A stretch of DNA of 64,000 bases from VXRN01 sp963664365 (GCA_963664365.1 OY761144.1:1364001-1428000); one strand, 5' to 3'. Positions 1 through 8,958 are shown, numbered from the stretch's first letter. The notes: generated from the letters alone by a model not told the origin. A program made the numbers and translations.

Positions 1-227
1 TCATCTTGGCCGAGGCGTCGCTGAGCTTCCTCGGGTTCGGGCTGCCACTCCAGGTTCCCAGCTGGGGAGGGATGCTGAGCCGTGAAGGGCGCCGGTTCAT
101 GGAGCAGGCGCCCTGGCTGGCTCTCTGGCCCGGTCTTGCCCTGACGATTGCCGTCTACTGTCTAAACATGTTCGGCGACGCCATGAGAGACCTCCTCGAC
201 CCCAGGCTCAGGGGCGGCGAATCGTAG
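1..227 (+). CDS. ABC transporter permease, DppC/OppC type (3' end only)
   Basis: Only the last 75 or so codons lie in the window; the frame is open through base 3 and the start lies upstream. The tail (SFLGFGLP, then SWGGMLSREGR, a last membrane span, and DPRLRGG at the C-terminus) is that of the second permease of peptide/nickel ABC importers, which forms half of the inner-membrane channel. It is very close to the C-terminus of the full-length permease at 49568-50467, and a 43-base run is identical in DNA between the two. Substrate cannot be told from this fragment. Confidence 0.9.
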   Translation, partial: ILAEASLSFLGFGLPLQVPSWGGMLSREGRRFMEQAPWLALWPGLALTIAVYCLNMFGDAMRDLLDPRLRGGES

Positions 228-710
228 AGCCTGCCCCGCACCACGATACGGGGGTGCCACTCATATCACCCCTTGACGCGAACATGGGTACTCGCTATCA
301 TCTGCTCATGAGTTCTCAGATCGATAGCACACTCAACCGGAGTCAGACAGTGGCGAGCGGCGTCGGGCGTCCCTCAAGCGGTCCCAACGGGGGCAGAAAG
401 TGCAGAAGCAGTGCAGGAATGATTTCCCGAAAGCGCACTGTCTCCCAAAGCTGGGCCGACCCTCCCTTAGCTTTGGGCAGTGCAGAAAGTGCAGAAAGTG
501 CAGGTTTTTTAAAACTTTTTTCGCCCACTAAAGCAGTCGACGCAACTAAGGTGATGCAAAGCGACTCAATGCAGGCATCCCATAGAACCCTGCCCCGCGC
601 CAAGATACGGGAGCGAGAGCCTGCCCCGGCGGAGGCCGGGGGTGATTGACAACCCTTCACTTGTGCCGTACCCGACAGTCAAAAGATCCTGACGGCCCTT
701 CAGAGCGAAG
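228..710. other. non-coding stretch with palindromic GC-rich repeats
   Basis: No convincing gene. Open frames across it have unnatural composition and no ribosome site. It holds two copies of a short dispersed repeat of the form CCTGCCCCG...GATACGGG (about 229-252 and 590-612), related to the one near 25445-25475 and to a partial copy near 14827, and a run of short direct repeats of GTGCAGAAA (about 400-505). Confidence 0.6.
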
Positions 711-739
711 TTGACATGCAGGTCGCGTCAGGATAGACT
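711..739 (+). promoter_or_regulatory. sigma70-type promoter of the TPP-riboswitch transporter
   Basis: A perfect -35 box TTGACA (711-716) is followed after 17 bases by TAGACT (734-739). The predicted start of transcription, about 746, lies about 11 bases before the riboswitch aptamer, which is the expected arrangement. Confidence 0.6.
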
Positions 740-756
740 TGGGCGAAATCAGAAAT

Positions 757-849
757 AGCCCTGGGGGAGCTTGGGAAGCCAGGCTGAGAGGGCAGCCGAA
801 ACGCTGTCGACCCCTGAGAACCTGATCTGGGTAATGCCAGCGTAGGGAT
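757..849 (+). ncRNA. TPP riboswitch (THI element)
   Basis: The sequence has the conserved thiamine pyrophosphate aptamer landmarks in order: GGGGGAGC, GGCTGAGAGGGC (782-793), ACCCCTGAGAACCTGAT (near 810-826), CTGGGTAATGCCAGCGTAGGGA (near 827-848). A closing helix P1 can pair CCCT at 759-762 with AGGG at 844-847. A GC-rich terminator follows directly, so ligand binding most likely causes transcription termination before the transporter gene. Confidence 0.95.
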
Positions 850-868
850 GAGGTATCCCCGTAAGACC

Positions 869-903
869 GCAAGGCCGCCCCGACAGACAGGGCGGCCTTC
901 TTG
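869..903 (+). terminator. riboswitch-controlled intrinsic terminator
   Basis: AAGGCCGCCC (871-880) pairs perfectly with GGGCGGCCTT (890-899) around a short loop, followed by CTTCTTGATTT. It lies between the TPP aptamer and the transporter start codon and is the probable expression platform. Confidence 0.8.
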
Positions 904-942
904 ATTTCCGGGTTACATGAACCAGGGTCTTAGGGGGAGGAA

Positions 943-2415
943 ATGTCTGAAGGAACGATAGCGGTAGTCATCACTATCCTCACGTCGATGGTGTTCCTCG
1001 CGCTGGGCATCTGGTACGTGGGCCGTCGCAAGATAAGCGTCGAGGACTTCATCGTATCTCGCGGCTCGGCGGGCACCGGGCTTGCCACAGCCACCCTGAT
1101 CGCCTCGGCGCTGGGCGCCTGGATACTGTTCGCCCCCGCCGAAACCGGGGCCGGCTCCGGCATTTCCGCCCTCGTCGGATACGGTCTCGGCTCAGCCGCG
1201 CCGCTGCTCGCGTTCATAGTGCTGGGAGCGAGGATGCGGCGGCTGATGCCGCAGGGCCACTCGGTGACCGAGTTCGTATGGCACCGATTCGGTCCCGGCA
1301 TGTACTACTTCACGATAGCGGTCGTCATCTTCTACATGTTCGTCTTCCTGTCGGCAGAACTGACCGGCATTGCGTTGGCCGTCAACCTGATCGGCGATAC
1401 GCCTCTCGCCATCACCGCCGTCGTCGTCGGCCTGCTCACGGTGGTCTATACCGCTTACGGAGGGATGCGGGCGTCGCTCTTTACGGACAGGATACAGTTC
1501 TACGTGATCATTCCGCTGCTGATCGTGGTCATCGTCGCCGCGATTGTGGCCGTGAACGGGCTGGGAGACCTGTTCAACAAAGTTTCGCTCAGCAACCCCG
1601 AGTTGCTCTCTCCGACTCACGGAGCCGGAATCGAGTTCGGAGTCACACTCATAATCGCAATACTGGCCGCCGAGATGTTCAACCAGGGGTCATGGCAGCG
1701 GGTCTATACGATGAGGGACGAGGGCGTCCTGCGCAAGGGCTTTCTGGTTGCGGGGGTCGTCGTTCTGCCGATCATCTTCCTGATGGGGATGTTCGGAATC
1801 CTGGCGGTCGGCATGGACGCGGCTGAAAACCCGTCGGTCGCGATGATCTCGTTCGTGAAGGAGGTCATGCCGTTCTGGTCGGTCGTTCTGCTTCTGGCGC
1901 TGGGCATCGTCCTGGTCATGAGCAGCATGGACACGCTTTTGAACGGCATTACCAGCACGATCACTGTGGACATCGCCCGTTCCAAGCCGGGTTTGGAAGG
2001 TGGCTCGCTGCTGCGCTCGTCCCGGGCCGTAACCGTGGTTCTGATCCTGCCGGCTATGTTCATAGCCTCGCAGGGGTACAGCGTGCTCTACCTGTTCCTG
2101 ATTGCGGACCTCGTGTGCGCGGCGGCCATATTCCCGGTGTTCTACGGGCTGTACTCCAAGCATCTGAGCGGCCCCGCCGCGATGATCAGCGCCCTGATTG
2201 GTCTCATTGTCGGCGCGCTGTTCTTCCCCAACCCCGACTTCGGCGCGTGGAACGATATACCCGGAGCCGGACGCCTCGTGATCAGCTTCGGCGCTGCGCT
2301 GGGCGTCTCCGGCGTTCTAAGCATCGCATTCGGCCTAGTCGCGCGGACCTTGATGCCGGAGGCCAAGTTCGAGTTCTCCCGTCTGCGTGAGAAAGTGGGC
2401 CTGATCGAGGGGTAA
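943..2415 (+). CDS. sodium:solute symporter family transporter under TPP riboswitch control
   Basis: This 490-aa integral membrane protein has the layout of the sodium:solute symporter (SSS) family: about 13 hydrophobic spans, an early YVGRRK-x-SVEDF segment and the TEFVWHRFGPGMYY stretch typical of the PanF/PutP group. It probably imports a small organic molecule with Na+. Because its mRNA starts with a TPP riboswitch, the cargo is most likely thiamine or a thiamine precursor; this is inference from regulation. Members of the SSS family have been predicted as thiamine-related transporters (ThiV) on the same reasoning. The start is chosen for the AGGGGGAGG ribosome site at 932-940, which is close (2 bases) to the ATG. 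No thiamine-synthesis gene lies next to it in the window. Confidence 0.88.
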   Translation: MSEGTIAVVITILTSMVFLALGIWYVGRRKISVEDFIVSRGSAGTGLATATLIASALGAWILFAPAETGAGSGISALVGYGLGSAAPLLAFIVLGARMRRLMPQGHSVTEFVWHRFGPGMYYFTIAVVIFYMFVFLSAELTGIALAVNLIGDTPLAITAVVVGLLTVVYTAYGGMRASLFTDRIQFYVIIPLLIVVIVAAIVAVNGLGDLFNKVSLSNPELLSPTHGAGIEFGVTLIIAILAAEMFNQGSWQRVYTMRDEGVLRKGFLVAGVVVLPIIFLMGMFGILAVGMDAAENPSVAMISFVKEVMPFWSVVLLLALGIVLVMSSMDTLLNGITSTITVDIARSKPGLEGGSLLRSSRAVTVVLILPAMFIASQGYSVLYLFLIADLVCAAAIFPVFYGLYSKHLSGPAAMISALIGLIVGALFFPNPDFGAWNDIPGAGRLVISFGAALGVSGVLSIAFGLVARTLMPEAKFEFSRLREKVGLIEG

Positions 2416-2521
2416 AATACAGGGCAGGGGAGCCGCCTACCGGCCGGGCGATACTGATATGGGTATTGCTGGCATTCCCCGAAATCAAGACGTTGGCGCA
2501 GAACTCCGTCTGCCGCGTATG

Positions 2522-2550
2522 TTGCATGTACCAGTATGACCTGATATGGT
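2522..2550 (+). promoter_or_regulatory. possible promoter of the double methyltransferase gene
   Basis: TTGCAT (2522-2527) and TATGGT (2545-2550) are spaced by 17 bases and match the -35 and -10 consensus at four of six positions each. The -10 box touches the left edge of the 28-bp palindrome. Prediction only. Confidence 0.35.
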
Positions 2551-2576
2551 ACTGACTACCATATGGTAGTCAGTAC
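2549..2576. promoter_or_regulatory. perfect 28-bp palindrome, candidate operator
   Basis: The half-site GTACTGACTACCAT at 2549-2562 is followed directly by its exact reverse complement at 2563-2576. It sits 8 bases before the methyltransferase ATG and overlaps the predicted transcription start. A site like this usually binds a dimeric repressor; in restriction-modification systems it can be bound by the methyltransferase or a controller protein. In RNA it could also form a hairpin that hides the start codon. No T-run follows, so it is not a normal terminator. Confidence 0.75.
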
Positions 2577-2584
2577 TCGGATCA

Positions 2585-5251
2585 ATGCAGAATTTCAAAT
2601 CCGTCTATTTTGCGGATCACCCTGGAGAGAACTCTAAACGCCGCAATTTGAAATTGGCGTTTGGAGCCAGTGACGCCGATGTATTTCAGGCGGTTAGCTC
2701 TCTTACGAGCGAGGAAATCAGAGGATTATTGGGGTGTGGGTCCTTCGGAGAACTAAAATCTCTCGCCATCGCCGAAGGGACTAGCATAAACTCGTACAGT
2801 GTGGGACACCTCCGAAAGGCAGTGGAGCAACAAGCCTTTACTCAGGTTGACCACACTTTCCCGAAAAATCCTGGCGATTTGATTCTCAGCCCAATTCAAG
2901 CTACATACCGGGGAGGCATTGCGGAACCACTGCACAGTTGGTTCCCTTATTTGGAAGGATACTCACCCGATTTCGTCAAGAGCGTCCTCAGTACATTTGC
3001 GCCCGCCGCTGCGCGCGTGCTTGACCCATTTGCCGGAATGGGTACTACTCCACTGACTGTAGCATCGTCTGGTGGCATCTGCTTCTACTCCGAAATCAAT
3101 CCTGTGCTCCAGTTCGTGACTGAGACCAAAGCAAGGGTTCTTTCCTTGACAGAACGCCACAGACTTGAGCTAGCTATTTATCTTCAAGACTTGGCAGGTA
3201 GCTTGGAATCGTCACTTGCCGAGAGTGAGCCGGATCCACGACTCGCCATATCTTATGTCGAATCGTTCGGAGATAGCGAATTCTTCTCCCCTGACACTTT
3301 CGATCTCTGTCTCAAACTACGAACTTGGTTAGATGCAGTTTCTTGCGAGAACCCAGATGCCGGAGCAGTTTCCACAGTCGCAGTCTTGGCTTCCTTAGTG
3401 CCATGTTCTAACATGATCCGGCGTGGCGATCTTCGTTTTAGAAAAGGAAGTGAGCAAGACAGCATCGCCGACGATATAATTGTCGAGGTCAGTCGCAAAC
3501 TTCGCTCTATTGCGCGTGACATTACGGATTTGAGGTCAGTCAATGATGCGCCAGTTCTGATCACAGGTGATGCCAAGAACCTCAACCTGATTCCCAGCTT
3601 AGAAGTCGATGCGATTGTTACCTCACCGCCTTATTTGAATGGGACGAACTACTACCGGAACACCAAGATTGAACTCTGGTTTCTGAGAGCGCTAATGTCG
3701 TCTAAAGATCTGACATCTTTCCGTAGCAATGCCGTCACAGCAGGAATCAACGATGTTACCGTTGGAAAGAACAGTCCACCAGTCTCACAGTCTATCGAAG
3801 ATGTTGTGCGAAGACTTGAGGGACGGGCTTACGACCGACGTATTCCAATGATGGTATCGAGCTATTTTGCGGATATGAAGCAGGTATTCGATGGGCTGTT
3901 GCGCCACGTCAAACCGTCGTCTCGGCTTCTTATGGATATTGGAGATTCTTCATACGCGGGCATCCATGTGGACACGCCGGCAATTCTCGCTGATTTACTA
4001 AATGAAGATGGCTGGGTGATAGATAGAGAAGTAACTTTGCGTCAGCGTCTATCTCGAAATGGTCAGCCCTTGCGTCAGGTACTCCTCGTCGCAACTTCTC
4101 CATCATACATACCGCGCCGTAGCAGTGTAATTGCACGTCCTAATTGGGAGATATTCAAACGTACTCTACCCCATCAGCGGGGTGACTACGCCAAGCGTAA
4201 CTGGGGAAATCCATTACACTCATTGTGCTCTTATCAAGGCAAATTGAAACCATCACTTGCCCGTCACTTGGTAAGGGCTTTTACAAATCCTGGCGACCGG
4301 CTTCTGGATCCATTTGGTGGTGTAGGTACGATCCCTTTTGAGGCAGCATTCCATGGTGTCAAGTCATGGAGTTTCGACATCAGTCCGGTGGCGGTCCCGA
4401 TTGCCGCAGCCAAGCTAAGCGGAGTAACCGAGTATGGGTGTAAGCTGATACTAAATCGGCTTGAGGAATATATCCGGGCCGTACGCCCAACTGATGAGGA
4501 ACGGAGCGATGCAGAGTTAATCCGATTCAATGGATCGCTTCCAGACTACTATCATCCGAAGACATTCGACGAGATTCTATCTGCCCGCCGCTTTTTCAGA
4601 GAGAACTCACCATTTAGCAATGAAACCGCATTAGTATTTTCTTGTCTGCTTCATATACTTCACGGCAACCGTCCTTACGCTCTAAGTCGCCGATCTCATC
4701 CAATTACGCCATTCTCTCCTAGAGGCAGAGCTGAGTACAAAGAATTGACTGTGAAGCTGGCAGAGAAGATAAGAAGATCGCTGTCAGAGAGACTACCAGA
4801 AAATTTTCTTCCGGGCTCGTCTATGTTTCAGGACGCGACCGACGGATGGCCTCTAGAGATTGACCAACTGAATGCGGTGATTACGTCTCCTCCGTTCTAC
4901 GACAGCACTCGGTTTCACTTGGCAAACTGGATTCGCTTATGGTTTGCTGGTTGGACTCGGTCAGACTTTGATGATCGCCCATTGGCATTCGTTGAGGAGA
5001 GACAGAAGCGGGGATTCGACGTCTATGAACCTGTTATCCGACAAGCCCGCGAGAGGCTGAATCCAGATGGGATATGTCTATTTCATCTAGGCAAAAGCCG
5101 AAAATGTGACATGGCGTGGGAGATTGCCAAAATTGCCCGGCCTTGGTTTCGCAATGCTGAAATTTTCTCAGAAAGCGTTGCGCACTGCGAATCGCACGGT
5201 ATAAGAGACAAAGGCACAACCGCCGAGCACACGTACCTTCTGTTGACTTAG
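2585..5251 (+). CDS. DNA methyltransferase with two fused catalytic domains
   Basis: This 888-aa protein contains two complete S-adenosylmethionine-dependent amino-methyltransferase modules. The first has the AdoMet-binding motif DPFAGMGTT near residue 145 and the catalytic TSPPY near 347; the second has DPFGGVGT near 574 and TSPPF near 768. In both, the AdoMet motif comes before the catalytic motif. It probably methylates adenine-N6 or cytosine-N4; which base and site cannot be read from the sequence. Two active sites in one chain suit an asymmetric site with one target per strand, as in M.FokI (inference). It faces an HNH nuclease gene with 7 bases between the stops, so the pair looks like a restriction-modification cassette. 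Base composition is richer in A/T than flanking genes, suggesting transfer. Confidence 0.88.
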   Translation: MQNFKSVYFADHPGENSKRRNLKLAFGASDADVFQAVSSLTSEEIRGLLGCGSFGELKSLAIAEGTSINSYSVGHLRKAVEQQAFTQVDHTFPKNPGDLILSPIQATYRGGIAEPLHSWFPYLEGYSPDFVKSVLSTFAPAAARVLDPFAGMGTTPLTVASSGGICFYSEINPVLQFVTETKARVLSLTERHRLELAIYLQDLAGSLESSLAESEPDPRLAISYVESFGDSEFFSPDTFDLCLKLRTWLDAVSCENPDAGAVSTVAVLASLVPCSNMIRRGDLRFRKGSEQDSIADDIIVEVSRKLRSIARDITDLRSVNDAPVLITGDAKNLNLIPSLEVDAIVTSPPYLNGTNYYRNTKIELWFLRALMSSKDLTSFRSNAVTAGINDVTVGKNSPPVSQSIEDVVRRLEGRAYDRRIPMMVSSYFADMKQVFDGLLRHVKPSSRLLMDIGDSSYAGIHVDTPAILADLLNEDGWVIDREVTLRQRLSRNGQPLRQVLLVATSPSYIPRRSSVIARPNWEIFKRTLPHQRGDYAKRNWGNPLHSLCSYQGKLKPSLARHLVRAFTNPGDRLLDPFGGVGTIPFEAAFHGVKSWSFDISPVAVPIAAAKLSGVTEYGCKLILNRLEEYIRAVRPTDEERSDAELIRFNGSLPDYYHPKTFDEILSARRFFRENSPFSNETALVFSCLLHILHGNRPYALSRRSHPITPFSPRGRAEYKELTVKLAEKIRRSLSERLPENFLPGSSMFQDATDGWPLEIDQLNAVITSPPFYDSTRFHLANWIRLWFAGWTRSDFDDRPLAFVEERQKRGFDVYEPVIRQARERLNPDGICLFHLGKSRKCDMAWEIAKIARPWFRNAEIFSESVAHCESHGIRDKGTTAEHTYLLLT

Positions 5252-5258
5252 TCAGCTA

Positions 5259-6236
5259 TCAGTTCGACTCTCTCAAGTAGTCAGGAACGTGAGTGGCTCC
5301 GCTAAAGATATCAATCTCAGTGTACCCGATGATCATGTTGCGTACTCTCCTAATGTCATCAGGATATCTGATCCATTCTTCAATGAACGCGTCAGGATCA
5401 GCAATGATACTCTCAACTGCATCTTCGTTCACCACCGATTGGCCGGATAGCAGGTCATAGCGATAGCCAGTCAGTCGAGCAAGCGCTCTTAGTTTCGGAA
5501 CATCGTAGAACTCTGAAGGCCAGCGATCATGCTTCTCGTTGTTGCAGTTTTTACAGAGCAAGGTGGCATTATCTGTAGTAAGGGGCCACAACAGACTGGC
5601 GGGTAATGTGTGATCCAGGTTGAAATCTCTTTGTCCAGTTGCTGTGTAGCCTAGTTTACGAGCGCAGTTGAAGCATTGACCTTCATATTTATGAAAGACT
5701 GTCCTACTGTCAATATGATCCGTTTCCTCTGCCAGAAGTCTGTATAAGCGACGACGCGCCGCTGCTTCTCTGTGTTGATCAGTTATGCGAGACTGATTTT
5801 TGATTCCATTATAAATAGTTTTACAGAGCCTGCATTCTCCTTGACGACCGGATTTGCGCCGCGCATGTCTATCGAAGAGCTCAAGTGGTTTTCTCGTATA
5901 GCAATATAGGCAGTATTTTAGCCGTTGTGCCTGACGAATATAGTCGTCATGGAGGATTACGAACTCACCTTCCTCGATTACTGTATCGTCTTGACGGTGA
6001 ATCAGCCGGTAATCGAAGAACTTAGTTTCACCACCTGATTCATGAACGAATTCGCACGCCGAACAAATTATCTCGAAATCTAACCTTATCTCATCTTCGC
6101 GAACCGCAATGAACTCTTGGCATGTGCTGTTTAGACATTGGAATCCCTTAAATACTACATCCCCCATACCTACGACGTGAGACGGACGTACTTGCCCCTG
6201 TTTCTCAACACTTGTGTATGGTGGTCGACGTGCCAT
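5259..6236 (-). CDS. zinc-finger HNH endonuclease, putative restriction enzyme
   Basis: 325 aa from the ATG at 6236, which has a good GGAGG site five bases upstream; a longer frame to 6284 exists but lacks one. The C-terminal half has an HNH nuclease core: CFNC near residue 189, LDH near 207, DNATLLCKNC near 224-231, and the final EKH near 234. The N-terminal half has further cysteine pairs (C34/C39, CSAC, CLYC near 105, CRLC near 133) that should bind zinc and may help read DNA. HNH enzymes cut DNA with a single metal ion. Its convergent position beside the double methyltransferase suggests it is the matching restriction enzyme; a homing-type or other defence nuclease is possible. Confidence 0.8.
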   Translation of the reverse strand: MARRPPYTSVEKQGQVRPSHVVGMGDVVFKGFQCLNSTCQEFIAVREDEIRLDFEIICSACEFVHESGGETKFFDYRLIHRQDDTVIEEGEFVILHDDYIRQAQRLKYCLYCYTRKPLELFDRHARRKSGRQGECRLCKTIYNGIKNQSRITDQHREAAARRRLYRLLAEETDHIDSRTVFHKYEGQCFNCARKLGYTATGQRDFNLDHTLPASLLWPLTTDNATLLCKNCNNEKHDRWPSEFYDVPKLRALARLTGYRYDLLSGQSVVNEDAVESIIADPDAFIEEWIRYPDDIRRVRNMIIGYTEIDIFSGATHVPDYLRESN

Positions 6237-6374
6237 ACGCGCCTCCGACGAAACTGAGTTCGTTTTACTCCACATCTGCTGCATGGAATAAGCTAGAAAC
6301 TCAGAAGGAGCATCCGAAACAGGCCCTTATATCCTCTGGGTTCCTTGCGCCTGAATTTAGCTGCCGACCCACTG

Positions 6375-7061
6375 CTACCGCCCCTGCTGATTCCTCAGGT
6401 AGGCGACGAGGTCCCAGCGTTCGGCCTCGGTCAGGAGCTTTCTGAACTCCGGCATGGGGCACGCCGCCTGGTGAACGCAGCGGTCGAGGTCTGCCATCGG
6501 GTCGCTCAGGCTGGGGACGCGCATGGTGAATCCGGTGTTTCCGCCGAAGCTGATGATGCCGTATATCTCGCCGTCGGTGCGGTTCGCGGTCACGTCCGCC
6601 CTCAGGTCGGCGGGGGCCATTGTGGTGGGACCCTGGACCATGACCGGCCCAGCGCCGTCCAGATTCTGCCCGTGACAGGCGATGCAGTTTATGGCGAACA
6701 GCGCGCGGCCTGCTTCGGCGTCGCCGCCCGGATTTTCGAGTGCCTTGTACTCATCAACCGACGTTAGAAGTACCTCTTTGCCCGTGATCGGGACGGCGTC
6801 CAGCGGAGAATCGAGCCTGGGGCCTTCCTGCGCGCGGTAGGACGGCTGGTAGTGCATCTCGGTGAAGACCTGCACCTTGTTGCTGCCGGTTTCGGGGAAG
6901 GCGGGCAGCTTGAACCGTATGTCGTCGCCGATGTTGGTCTCGCCCGTGTTGTTGTTGTAGCAGCCGACGGCGGCCAGCAGGGCGAGCGCGCCGACGCTCA
7001 GGACGGCGATGATCTTCGATGTATGGCGAATGACGGACTGCAACTGGCTCAGGACTCCCAA
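6375..7061 (-). CDS. actE: alternative complex III subunit ActE, mono-haem cytochrome c
   Basis: 228 aa. The N-terminus has one hydrophobic segment ending in AAVGC, a likely lipoprotein signal, so the protein should be held on the outer face of the membrane. A single haem c site, CIACH, lies near residue 126, with further class I cytochrome features (AEAGRALFAINC before it, PMPEFRKLLTEAERWDLVAYLR at the end, where a Met ligand is expected). In alternative complex III this subunit passes electrons from the complex onward to the oxidase or a soluble carrier. It is the last gene of the operon and overlaps actD by 13 bases; the start is TTG. Confidence 0.88.
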   Translation of the reverse strand: MGVLSQLQSVIRHTSKIIAVLSVGALALLAAVGCYNNNTGETNIGDDIRFKLPAFPETGSNKVQVFTEMHYQPSYRAQEGPRLDSPLDAVPITGKEVLLTSVDEYKALENPGGDAEAGRALFAINCIACHGQNLDGAGPVMVQGPTTMAPADLRADVTANRTDGEIYGIISFGGNTGFTMRVPSLSDPMADLDRCVHQAACPMPEFRKLLTEAERWDLVAYLRNQQGR

Positions 7062-7573
7062 CCGCGCTTGATCTCCTCGGCTCCGGCCTCTCTGAGCGCC
7101 TCTTCGGCCTTGCCTGTGCGCTCCTCGTCGGTCGTTACCGCGACTCCGATGTATCCCTCCGTGATGCGCTCGTCATAAGCGCCCATGAACAGACGGGGCA
7201 GGCGGGACTCGATGATTATCCCGATCACCGTGAAGATGATGGCGCCGAGCATCGTCCCCTCGTAGATTATGATGGACATTGGCGGGATGGACAGGACCGG
7301 CTTTCCTCCGGTCACCAGAGGATATGCGAGCTGCGTACCGCTGGTGAGGAGCAGCGCGACGATGAAGCCGCAGGCCGCGCCCATCAGCGGCCACCTGAAC
7401 AGCGTATGCTTCGGCTCCTCCTCTCCGAAGGTGCCTTCGGGGTAGGGAGTGCCGGTGATGACCTCGTATTCGGAGTGGGTGTACCCGGCCTCTCGGAGGG
7501 CGTCGAGGGCGTCTGCCGCCCTGTCCTCCTCACCCTCCGGGAACAGTCCCATAACGCTCTTCTTGGCAAGCAT
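7049..7573 (-). CDS. actD: alternative complex III subunit ActD (DUF3341)
   Basis: 174 aa with an N-terminal soluble part (AKKSVMGLFPEGEEDRAADALDALREAGY) and two membrane spans in the middle (about residues 65-85 and 100-122), then a cytoplasmic tail with VAVTTDEERTGKAEEALREAGA. This is the normal layout of the small DUF3341 subunit ActD, which packs against the NrfD-like subunits and may help proton transfer. It lies 11 bases after the preceding NrfD-like gene and its 3' end overlaps actE. Confidence 0.85.
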   Translation of the reverse strand: MLAKKSVMGLFPEGEEDRAADALDALREAGYTHSEYEVITGTPYPEGTFGEEEPKHTLFRWPLMGAACGFIVALLLTSGTQLAYPLVTGGKPVLSIPPMSIIIYEGTMLGAIIFTVIGIIIESRLPRLFMGAYDERITEGYIGVAVTTDEERTGKAEEALREAGAEEIKRGWES

Positions 7574-7584
7574 GATTTACCGCC

Positions 7585-8958
7585 TCACTCGCGGACCGTC
7601 GCCGGGATGGTGCGACGTCCGATCTTGAATGTACGTCTGTTGGTCATGCCCTCTTTGATGTCGAAGAGGGGTATGAGCGGGAAGAATTTGCTGAACAGGA
7701 GCATCCCCAGCGCGACGAAGGCGAACGTCTCCGCCACTATCAGTATCTCTATGATGCTGGGATGGTAGGTGCCCCAGTCGAATGTCATGGGCTGACGCCT
7801 TACCAGCGCGGGGATGATGATTATGAATCGTTCGAGCCACATGCCGACGTTGACGAGGATGGTCGTTATGAGCATCCAGAACGCCGAGCGGCGCACGTTC
7901 TTGAACAGCCACATCGGCACGGGAATGAAGAACGCCGTGAACAGGAATATGATGAACAGCATGGAGTACGGCCACTGGAAGACCTGCAACTCGCGCAGGA
8001 CGATTTCAGGGCCCTCCAGGGTATAGAGCGCGAAGATCCATTCGAGGAAGAAGAAGAAGAACCAGGTCGTCGCGACGACTATGAGAAGTCTCCCGATGGC
8101 GTCGAAGTGGTCGGGGCGGATGTACTTGTCCAGCTTCCACATCCAGACTCCGAGCGCCATGAGCATGGCCACCGCCGACACGCCGGAGTGGATCGCGCCG
8201 ATGATGAAGTAGGGGGCGAAGATGGTCGAGTGCCAGCCCTCGACGCCGATGACGACAGCGAAGTCCCATGACACTATCGAGTGGACCGAGACGAACACGG
8301 GCAGCACCAGCGCGGACAGCAGGATTCCGGCCACGGCCTGGAGTTTCCACTGTCGAGGGGTGCCCCGCCATCCGAGACAGAGGCCCGAATATATGCGCTT
8401 TACCCAGACGTTCTTGGCCCTGTCCCTGACTATCGCCAGGTCCGGAAGCAGCGCGATGAATACGAACAGTGAGCTTCCGATCAAGTACGTCCCGACCGCG
8501 CTCGGGTCCCAGACGAAGGGCGACCGGACGTTGGGCCAGACGCCGCGCGCGAAATCATACGGGAACACCCAGAAGTCGCGCCATGGTCTGCCGACGTGGA
8601 ACAGCGGCGTGTGCAGGGCGGCCATCAGCGAGAAGACCGTCATCACCTCGGCGGCCCGCGTTATGGGGCGGCGCCACTCGGCCTGTGTCAGCCTCAGAAT
8701 GGCGGAGATCATGATCCCCGCGTGGCTGATTCCGATCCAGAACACGAAGTTGACCAGGAAGAACCCCCAGAAGACGGGCCGGTTGAGGCCGGTCACGCCG
8801 AGCCCCTGGTTCACCATGTAGCCGAACGCGCCGAGTCCGGTGAACACGACGATCGTCAGGAATATGACGGTCGGAAGCCACCACTTGGGCGTGCCGAGTA
8901 CGCCATCGAGCAGGTCCTTGTTGATGGTCTTCTGGTCTAGCTGTACGTGTTCTAGCAT
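7585..8958 (-). CDS. actC: NrfD/PsrC-family membrane subunit, ActC-type
   Basis: 457 aa with about ten hydrophobic spans, a quinol-binding membrane subunit of alternative complex III. The segment SHAGIMISAILRLTQAEWRR followed by ITRAAEVMTVFSL and HVGRPWRDFW is what I associate with ActC. Such subunits oxidise menaquinol and may move protons. The ATG overlaps the stop of the upstream NrfD-like gene by one base (TAATG), so the two are translationally coupled. The operon has two NrfD-like genes in a row before actD; assignment of which is ActC and which takes the place of ActF is less certain than the family. Confidence 0.82.
   Translation of the reverse strand: MLEHVQLDQKTINKDLLDGVLGTPKWWLPTVIFLTIVVFTGLGAFGYMVNQGLGVTGLNRPVFWGFFLVNFVFWIGISHAGIMISAILRLTQAEWRRPITRAAEVMTVFSLMAALHTPLFHVGRPWRDFWVFPYDFARGVWPNVRSPFVWDPSAVGTYLIGSSLFVFIALLPDLAIVRDRAKNVWVKRIYSGLCLGWRGTPRQWKLQAVAGILLSALVLPVFVSVHSIVSWDFAVVIGVEGWHSTIFAPYFIIGAIHSGVSAVAMLMALGVWMWKLDKYIRPDHFDAIGRLLIVVATTWFFFFFLEWIFALYTLEGPEIVLRELQVFQWPYSMLFIIFLFTAFFIPVPMWLFKNVRRSAFWMLITTILVNVGMWLERFIIIIPALVRRQPMTFDWGTYHPSIIEILIVAETFAFVALGMLLFSKFFPLIPLFDIKEGMTNRRTFKIGRRTIPATVRE

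Noticed and set aside
254..649. 131-aa open frame near the left edge
   Set aside because: No ribosome site, repeat-rich DNA and no family resemblance; an opposite-strand frame covers the same bases equally well.
2549..2576. Terminator for the symporter gene
   Set aside because: No loop and no T-run, and it lies just before the next start codon; an operator fits better.
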